A stretch of DNA of 64,000 nucleotides from positions 1 to 64,000 of the forward strand of contig JALORC010000019.1 of NCBI GenBank assembly GCA_025459175.1. Direction: 5' to 3'. The notes under the pieces are model-generated. The model was not told the origin of the DNA. It was given only the letters and a program-made list of their open reading frames with translations, and did not search any database. The first letter of the stretch is position 1; each line of letters opens with the position of its first letter. Of the stretch, positions 59,056-64,000 are shown one piece after another. This stretch comes from Planctomycetota bacterium. GTDB taxonomy: Bacteria; Planctomycetota; UBA1135; UBA2386. The position numbers and the translations under genes were made by a program.

Positions 59056-60530
59056 CGCCGTGCCTCCTGGACGGATTCGCCGTCCTGCACCGGGACCAGG
59101 ATCACGCGCATCGCCGGCGACAGTTCGCCCTGCACGACGGTCTGTTCCCCCTGCTGCTGCAGCACCTGCACCGGCACCGCGCGCGCGCGGCGCGCCGCCG
59201 GATCGAAGTGGAACACGACGCCGTCCTGCACCGCCGCGGTCGGCACCACGAACGTGGGGCGGGTCGGCGGCGGTTGACCCGCGGCGGTCGCCGGCGCGCC
59301 GAGGAAGCGGGCGCGACACAGCGTCTCGGGCCGCAGCAGCGGCGGTGGATCGAGCACCTGCACCTTCACCTGCAGCGTGTTCTTCAGCAGATCCGACTCG
59401 CGCTGCAGCCGCTGCACGACGCCGCGCAGCACGGTGGTGCCGAGCATCTCGCTGCGCAGTTCGACCGGCTGGCCTTCGTGTACACCGGCGATCGAACCGA
59501 GCGGCACGTCGATGCGCGCGCGCAACCGGGTGGGATCGTAGAGCAGCAGCAGCGGTTCGCCGTCCGGACCGGTGTTGGCGCCCGGGGTCGCCGTGAGGCG
59601 CAGCACGGTGCCGTCGACCGGCGCGATGACCTTGCACCAGCCGAGTTCGCGGTCGGCGATCGAGAACTCGGCGCGGGCGCTCGCGAGGGCGGCGGCAGCC
59701 GTCGCCAGCGCGGCGGTCGCGGTGTGCACCGCGCCATCGAGTTCGACCGGCTGGCGCAGCAGCTCGGCAGCGAGGGTCGCGCGCGATTCGGCGGCGGCGA
59801 GGTCGCCGCGAACGGCTTCGAGCTCGCGCGCGGCCGCCGCGGCCCGCGCGCTGGCGGCCTCGGCCGCGGCGCGGGCACGCGCGAGGGCGAGTGGATAGCT
59901 GCCGCCGGCGTCGGCGAGCTGTTGCTGGCCGGTCGCGGCGGCTTCGGCGGCAGTCAGGTCGGCGGTGGCGGCGCGGGCGGCGCCCTCGGCTTGCGCGAGC
60001 CGGGCGCGTCGTTCGGCCACGCGTTCGCGAGCTTCGACCTCGGCGAGCCGCAGCGCCGCGCGCTGTTCGCGCTGCGCCTGCGCGACCGCCAGCGCGGCGG
60101 CCGCGGCGTCGTGCTGGGCCGTGCGTTCGGCGACCAGCGCCGCGGCGCGTTCGGCCGCGGCCTGCAAGCCGGCACTCTGCAGCTGCGCGAGTACGGTGAC
60201 CCCGGCCTGCACCGCCGCCCCTTCGAGCACCGCGATCGACTCGATGCGGCCGGTGACGAGTGGACGAACCGCGACCGGGAACGGGTCCGGCTCGATCCAA
60301 CCAGCGGCCTCGGCCATCGCTTGCACCGGCGCCTCGGCCGCCGCGGCCGTGCGCACCGCTGCGGTGGGCACCGCGCGCTGCGGGCGCAGCAGCGGCCACA
60401 CGAACGTCGCCGCGACCGCGAGGGCCAGCAGCGCCAGCGCCGAGGTCAGCAGGCGCGGGCCCCACGGGCGCTTCGGCAGCGCAGTCGGCGCCGGCTGCAT
60501 GCGCAGCGAGGACAGGTCGACGTGGCTCAT
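59052..60530 (-). CDS. HlyD-type periplasmic adaptor (membrane fusion protein)
   Basis: A 492-residue adaptor anchored by one helix (LLTSALALLALAVAATFVWPLL). A beta-barrel/lipoyl half-motif VRPLVTGRIESIAVLEGAAVQAG precedes a very long Ala-rich helical hairpin (about 125-290), followed by the second half-motif CKVIAPVDGTVLRLTATPG and a C-terminal barrel and membrane-proximal region. It should bridge the permeases to the outer-membrane factor encoded just upstream. Overlaps of 4 bases occur on both sides. Confidence 0.9.
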
Positions 60531-61777
60531 CGCGATGCCTCCTCGGCAATGGCGGGCCAACCGCCAGCGACCGCCAGCTGCACGCGGGCGCGCGCGGCTT
60601 CGATGGTCGCCATGCGATGTTCGATCGCGTCGCGCACCGCCATCTGGGCGCGTTCGGCGAGCCGATCGAAGGCGTCGCTCTCGAGCGCGACGGCGATCTG
60701 GGCGGCGGCCAGCGCGCTCTGGCTGGCGGCGGCGGTCGCGGCGGCTGCCGCAGCGCGCAGTTCGGCGAGCTGGTGGGTGCGGTCCGCGCGATCGAGTTCG
60801 AGCTCGGCCTGCTGCAGCGCGAGCCGGACCGCGGCGTCGGCGGCGGTGCGCCGTTCGCGGGCGGCGCGGGCCGGGCCGGCGGCGAACACGGGCCAGCGCA
60901 GCCAGGCCATCACGTCGAGCATGCCGCCGCGCAGCGGGGCTTCGGGGCCGATCATCAGCGCCGGATACTGGTCGGTCACGGCGCGGCGGAACTCGGCATC
61001 CGCGGTGTCGTAGCTCGCGAGCGCCAGCGCGAGGTCCGGTCGGCGCCGGAACGTGGCCGCGGTGTCGGTCGGTGCGACCACGGCACAGGCCGCCAGCGGA
61101 GTCAGCTGCAGCGGGGCGCCGCGGCGCAGGCCGAGCAGGGTGCGCAGTTCGCTGCCGAGCTGCGCGCGTTCGCTGGCGATGGTGGCGCGTTCGAGTGCGG
61201 CGGCGGTGACGGCGGCCCGCGCCTGCGCCGCCGCCTGCGGCGACGCGAGGCCGGCGCGCACGAACGGTTCGCCGTCGAGTTCGAGCGACGGCGGCACCAG
61301 CGAAGCGAGGGCGCGGTCGGCGGCGTAGAGTTCGGCGATGCGGCCGAGCAGGCGCCAGCGGGCGACCGCCAGCGCCGCTGCGGCTTCGGCGGCGCGGGCA
61401 GAGGCGAGCTGGCTCTGGGCGCCGCGCTGGCCGATCGCGAGCAGCGCCAGTGGGTCGACCATCACGGCGAGCATGCGGCGATCGCCTTGGTACTGGCCCT
61501 GCAGTTCGGTCGCCGGCACGTCGAGGCCGGCGGCGCGGGCGGTGGCGGTGAGCTGCTGCAGTTCTGGGTTGTGCTGCTGCGCGAACGCGACTGCGGTCGC
61601 GAACGGCAGCGCGGTGGTGCCTGGCGGGAGGTCGGGGGCGCTGGCGGCGGCGAGTTCGAGGTCGAGCGGGGCCGGGTCGTGGCTGACGCAGCCGAGCAGC
61701 AGCAGCGGGGTCAGCAGCGGGGGCAGCGCGGCTCGGCGCGCGGGATGCGGGGGTTGGGTGGAACGGGGTGCGGGCAT
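60527..61777 (-). CDS. TolC-like outer-membrane efflux lipoprotein
   Basis: A 416-residue protein with a lipobox (LLLLGC, signal RAALPPLLTPLLLLGC) and long Ala-rich helices plus repeat halves characteristic of outer-membrane factors. FATAVAFAQQHNPELQQLTATARAAGL is the typical first conserved segment (about residue 58) and FRRRPDLALALASYDTADAEFRRAVTDQYP, with the RRPDL motif and PxL, marks the repeat. It completes the tripartite exporter. It ends by overlapping the adaptor start. Two strong hairpins lie upstream, between it and the Cys-rich gene. Confidence 0.87.
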   Translation of the reverse strand: MPAPRSTQPPHPARRAALPPLLTPLLLLGCVSHDPAPLDLELAAASAPDLPPGTTALPFATAVAFAQQHNPELQQLTATARAAGLDVPATELQGQYQGDRRMLAVMVDPLALLAIGQRGAQSQLASARAAEAAAALAVARWRLLGRIAELYAADRALASLVPPSLELDGEPFVRAGLASPQAAAQARAAVTAAALERATIASERAQLGSELRTLLGLRRGAPLQLTPLAACAVVAPTDTAATFRRRPDLALALASYDTADAEFRRAVTDQYPALMIGPEAPLRGGMLDVMAWLRWPVFAAGPARAARERRTAADAAVRLALQQAELELDRADRTHQLAELRAAAAAATAAASQSALAAAQIAVALESDAFDRLAERAQMAVRDAIEHRMATIEAARARVQLAVAGGWPAIAEEASR

Positions 61778-61802
61778 CGGAGTCGACGGCAGGAGGACGG
61801 GA

Positions 61803-61822
61803 CCAGCACCGAAGGGTGCTGG
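61803..61822 (-). promoter_or_regulatory. Hairpin 1 in the leader of the efflux genes
   Basis: CCAGCACC and GGTGCTGG form a perfect 8-base stem with a 4-base loop, in the 88-base gap between the Cys-rich gene and the TolC-like gene. It could be a terminator, an attenuator or an mRNA-processing site; there is no T-tract. Confidence 0.55.
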
Positions 61823-61837
61823 CAGGGCGCAGCCTCG

Positions 61838-61856
61838 GCCCGGCCGGGGGCCGGGC
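61838..61856 (-). promoter_or_regulatory. Hairpin 2 in the leader of the efflux genes
   Basis: GCCCGGCC and GGCCGGGC form a perfect 8-base stem around GGG, 15 bases from hairpin 1. Two such stems in one 88-base gap are notable. They lie between the stop of the upstream Cys-rich gene (61866) and the efflux genes, so they could act as a partial terminator setting the ratio of the two. Confidence 0.55.
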
Positions 61857-61865
61857 GCGGTCGAC

Positions 61866-62366
61866 TCAGCACAGCAGTTGGATCGTCGTGCGATGCGCGC
61901 AGCGGACGGCGTGCGGCGGTGGTCCGGTGGCCGACGGGTGGTGTGCGGGGCGCGGCGCCGATGGCGGCAGCCAGGGTGGTGCGGCGCGGTGGTCGGTGAC
62001 GGCGGTACCGGGCAGGGCGAGTGGGCGGGCGGGCGGCGGGTTCTCGGCGAGTTCGACGCCGAGGCGGATGTGTTCACAGCCGCCGCAGTCGCTGGGGTCG
62101 CTGTGCGGGGCGGGGGCGCGTTCGCGGTGGTGGCGCTGGTTTTGGCTGTGGCCGGGAGCGTGTGCGCGCGAACAGCACGAGCAGTTGGTCGTGGTGGCGG
62201 GGCGCGGGGCCAGGGAGTCACACGATGCCACCAGCTTCACGTGTCCGGCGCAGCACGGCTTCGTGCACTGCACCGCCCAGCGCGACAGTCCGAGCCCGGT
62301 GATCAGCAGCACCAGCCAGACGAGTGGCTGCAGGCGGCGGAGCAGGGGGGGACGGGGGCGGACCAT
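61866..62366 (-). CDS. Cys/His-rich small membrane-anchored protein
   Basis: A 166-residue protein with one N-terminal helix (LQPLVWLVLLITGLGLSRWAV) and an extracytoplasmic part very rich in Cys and His. Landmarks are CTKPCCAGH, NCSCCSR, HSDPSDCGGCEH and a His-containing end. The rest is Pro-rich. No family is recognised. It is the first gene in front of the tripartite exporter and reads in the same direction. The Cys pairs (CxxCC, CSCC, CGGC) suggest metal binding, so metal sensing or sequestration for export is a possible role, as an inference. Confidence 0.6.
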   Translation of the reverse strand: MVRPRPPLLRRLQPLVWLVLLITGLGLSRWAVQCTKPCCAGHVKLVASCDSLAPRPATTTNCSCCSRAHAPGHSQNQRHHRERAPAPHSDPSDCGGCEHIRLGVELAENPPPARPLALPGTAVTDHRAAPPWLPPSAPRPAHHPSATGPPPHAVRCAHRTTIQLLC

Positions 62367-62489
62367 GTGGAGCTGGAATCGACTGGTGGCGCGGTCGGAG
62401 TGGAGCAGGGTCGCACGGCGGCGCTGGCAGTCAAGGTGGCTGGTGTCGTGGGTGGTGGTTTCGATCGGGGATGCCGTGGCCAGCAGGTG

Positions 62490-62966
62490 TCAGCCTCCGT
62501 GCGGGCCCGACCACTGTTTGGCGATTTCGATGCCCGCTGGCGGCGCCGGCCACAGGGTGATCCCGTAGCGGTCGTCGCCGTCGAGGCCGTCTCCCGACAA
62601 GGTATCCAGCCCCGAGAACTGGACCCTCACGCGGTAGCTGCCTGGCGCGAGCTCGATCTCGAGCACGGTTCCACCCGTGCACTCGTGCACCTGCAATCGG
62701 CCGGATGGCAGCTCGAGCGAGCACTCGGCGACATGGTCCGAGTCCGCGGTATCGAAGCCCGGGTCCGCGTCGCAGACCTCGAGCTCCACGGGAACGGTCA
62801 TGTTGCGCACTGGCTGCACAACGACGATGTGTGGAGCCGTCTTGATGCGCCGCCGGACGTCATCGTCGGTGTAGTCCACGGGGGCATCCGGATTCCTGCC
62901 TGCGTCACGCAGGTAGAACTGGAAGTAGTCAGCGAACAGTTCGAACTCGTGGCGGCGACAGTCCAT
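62490..62966 (-). CDS. ComJ (Nin)-like protein
   Basis: A 158-residue soluble protein (ATG 62966; an in-frame GTG at 63011 is also possible). The pattern FELFADYFQFYLRD, then VPVELEVCDADPGFD...SDHVAECSLELPSGRLQV, a short loop, APGSYRVRVQFSGLDTLSGDGLDGDDRYGITLWP and the end EIAKQWSGP agrees well with ComJ-type proteins as remembered. In Bacillus, ComJ (Nin) inhibits the NucA DNA-entry nuclease; homologues elsewhere are of uncertain role. No nuclease gene is adjacent in the window. It overlaps the two-helix membrane gene. Confidence 0.6.
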   Translation of the reverse strand: MDCRRHEFELFADYFQFYLRDAGRNPDAPVDYTDDDVRRRIKTAPHIVVVQPVRNMTVPVELEVCDADPGFDTADSDHVAECSLELPSGRLQVHECTGGTVLEIELAPGSYRVRVQFSGLDTLSGDGLDGDDRYGITLWPAPPAGIEIAKQWSGPHGG

Positions 62967-63276
62967 GGTGGTGTGCGGGATCGGGTTTGTGCGTGGCGCC
63001 GCGAATGCCACGGTGGTGCCGATCGTCAGCCTTATCGCATCTGCTGGATCTCTTGCTTGCTACGCGGCGGCCAAGGATGCCGCCGAAGAACACCCCAACG
63101 AGGATGCTGACCAACCCAATCGCACACGATCTACGCATGTGTGCGTCACCCCACTCGTTGAGACCCGGGAACAATCGCCACATGACAGATGGGACCACAA
63201 GGCCACCGATGGCGCCATAGAGACCGCCAGCAAGGGTGGCGAGGGGCAGCAGATTGGACCTGGAATCTGAGACCAC
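62929..63276 (-). CDS. Two-helix small membrane protein between TIR and ComJ-like genes
   Basis: A ~115-residue protein from GTG 63276. Two clear hydrophobic segments, NLLPLATLAGGLYGAIGGLVV and CAIGLVSILVGVFFGGILG, are separated by a short loop (RLFPGLNEWGDAHMRRS), followed by a basic/His-containing tail. It starts 25 bases after the TIR stop and overlaps the ComJ-like gene by about 38 bases. No ribosome binding site is obvious, so the start is uncertain. A real gene is likely from the hydrophobicity, but it is unrecognised. Confidence 0.5.
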   Translation of the reverse strand: MVSDSRSNLLPLATLAGGLYGAIGGLVVPSVMWRLFPGLNEWGDAHMRRSCAIGLVSILVGVFFGGILGRRVASKRSSRCDKADDRHHRGIRGATHKPDPAHHHGLSPPRVRTVR

Positions 63277-63301
63277 TAGATCTGGCCACCGTCTTTGGCC
63301 A

Positions 63302-63991
63302 TCAGCCGCGGGCCGGCTTGGCGGCCCGTCGGCTGTATGGGCCTGTTGGGCCGCGCCGGATCCTCCCCGCAAGTGCCCGACGTCCTCCAGCCAGGGCAAG
63401 GGCGATCTCCTCAAGTGCACTTGGATAATCATGTCGGAAGTCCGCGTACTTGCGACCTCGCAGCAGAGCCGGAATTGTGCAGTCCTGAAGCAGGACCGGC
63501 ATGACAAGAGACGCCGACTTGCCGACCTCGTCCCAGTACTTTGCCGACCACTCACGCGCAACCCAGCCAGACTTCACCGCCGCCTTTGAGAGCACTACGA
63601 GCACGAAGTCGGCCTCGTCTATGCCTTGGCCAATGCACAAGGGTATTGACTGCCCTACCGATATCTCCCACTCATCGAGCCACACCGTGTGCCCCATGTG
63701 GTGCAGATCGACAGCGAGGGATCTTGCGAAGGTCTTGTCGGAAGTCGCATGGGACAAGAAGAGCCTTGCTCCACGGCCCCGCTTGGTGAACTGCGCAGCG
63801 AACATGCGATCCGCGAGCAGGCCATCGATCAGAGCCATCTCGTGCAGCGCCTTGATACGAGATGCACCTGCGAGCGGCTGCCTACCGCGGAGAGTCAGGG
63901 ATGTAAACAGTAAGGCGCGTCGCCCGAGCAGATCGGGCGTCGTGGGCGTCTTCAGACTCGCCATCGGGATCAAATCGTATGCGCTGACCAT
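63302..63991 (-). CDS. TIR-domain protein (probable NADase-type effector), possibly truncated by window end
   Basis: About 230 residues ending at 63302. The reading frame remains open to base 64000, so the true start may be outside the window. From about residue 75 it carries a TIR domain: ARLFLSHATSDKTFARSLA, TVWLDEWEISVGQSIPLCI, FVLVVLSKAAVKSGWVAREW and MPVLLQDCTIP. The Glu in SGWVARE occupies the position of the catalytic glutamate of NAD-cleaving TIR domains (SxxxxxxxWxxxE). Such proteins are often effectors of anti-phage immunity. The first ~75 residues and the Gly/Arg-rich end are unrecognised. Local GC is lower than elsewhere (33 of 60 bases at 63421-63480). Confidence 0.8.
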   Translation of the reverse strand: MVSAYDLIPMASLKTPTTPDLLGRRALLFTSLTLRGRQPLAGASRIKALHEMALIDGLLADRMFAAQFTKRGRGARLFLSHATSDKTFARSLAVDLHHMGHTVWLDEWEISVGQSIPLCIGQGIDEADFVLVVLSKAAVKSGWVAREWSAKYWDEVGKSASLVMPVLLQDCTIPALLRGRKYADFRHDYPSALEEIALALAGGRRALAGRIRRGPTGPYSRRAAKPARG

Positions 63992-64000
63992 CAGCGGATC

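Overview
The window is a GC-rich bacterial chromosome segment that contains the replication-initiation region (dnaA, dnaN, a DciA-like gene, gyrB). Several traits point to a Planctomycetota-type Gram-negative. They are an alternative complex III coupled to a caa3-type cytochrome oxidase, an LPS-assembly and Kdo gene set, several large secreted repeat proteins that share a Cys/Gly-rich C-terminal module, bacillithiol synthesis genes, and very high GC with tightly overlapping operons. The phylum is an inference from gene content; no rRNA gene is present to confirm it.

Layout. 1-8391 (+): the 3' part of an alternative complex III operon (actC fragment, actD, actE, actF, a small membrane subunit), then a SCO-type copper chaperone and cytochrome oxidase subunits II, I, III and IV. 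Together these carry electrons from quinol to cytochrome c to oxygen. 8355-12028 (+): a SNF2-family helicase and its SWIM zinc-finger partner. 12201-14600 (+): a large secreted repeat protein. 14679-17497 (-): a three-subunit proton-translocating transhydrogenase. 17632-24742 (+): pyrF, then bshC, bshB1, parA, a degenerate histidine-kinase-ATPase-like gene, bshA and a cysteine desulfurase, so all three bacillithiol genes lie just left of dnaA. 25113-31091 (+): dnaA, dnaN, dciA-like, gyrB, with two non-coding stretches that are candidate origins. 31183-34136 (+): an MCE protein and a fused MlaF-MlaE-like ABC protein, forming a compact lipid-transport system. 34182-38707: a stand-alone MshEN-domain protein, tatA/B, ettA, a FUN14-like membrane protein and a DUF481 outer-membrane protein. 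38823-45863 (-): a four-gene operon, kdsD-kdsC-lptC(giant)-lptD, joined throughout by 4-base overlaps. 45928-47328 (-): a secreted Kelch-type protein.

47496-52343 (+) is the most unusual block. Two related genes for secreted pseudo-peptidases (A1, A2) flank two related genes for secreted thioredoxin-like CxxC proteins (B1, B2), in the order A1-B1-B2-A2. 52351-55551 holds a HIT/Ap4A-phosphorylase-like gene, fmt and rsmB. 55562-62366 (-) is a tripartite ABC efflux operon (outer-membrane factor, HlyD-type adaptor, LolD-type ATPase, two FtsX-type permeases) with a Cys-rich lipoprotein at its end and a Cys/His-rich membrane protein at its head. Two strong hairpins lie between that head gene and the outer-membrane factor. 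62490-64000 (-) has visibly lower GC and looks like the edge of an accessory island: a TIR-domain protein (possibly truncated by the window end), a two-helix membrane protein and a ComJ-like protein.

No tRNA, rRNA, CRISPR array, transposase or phage integrase was recognised by eye.
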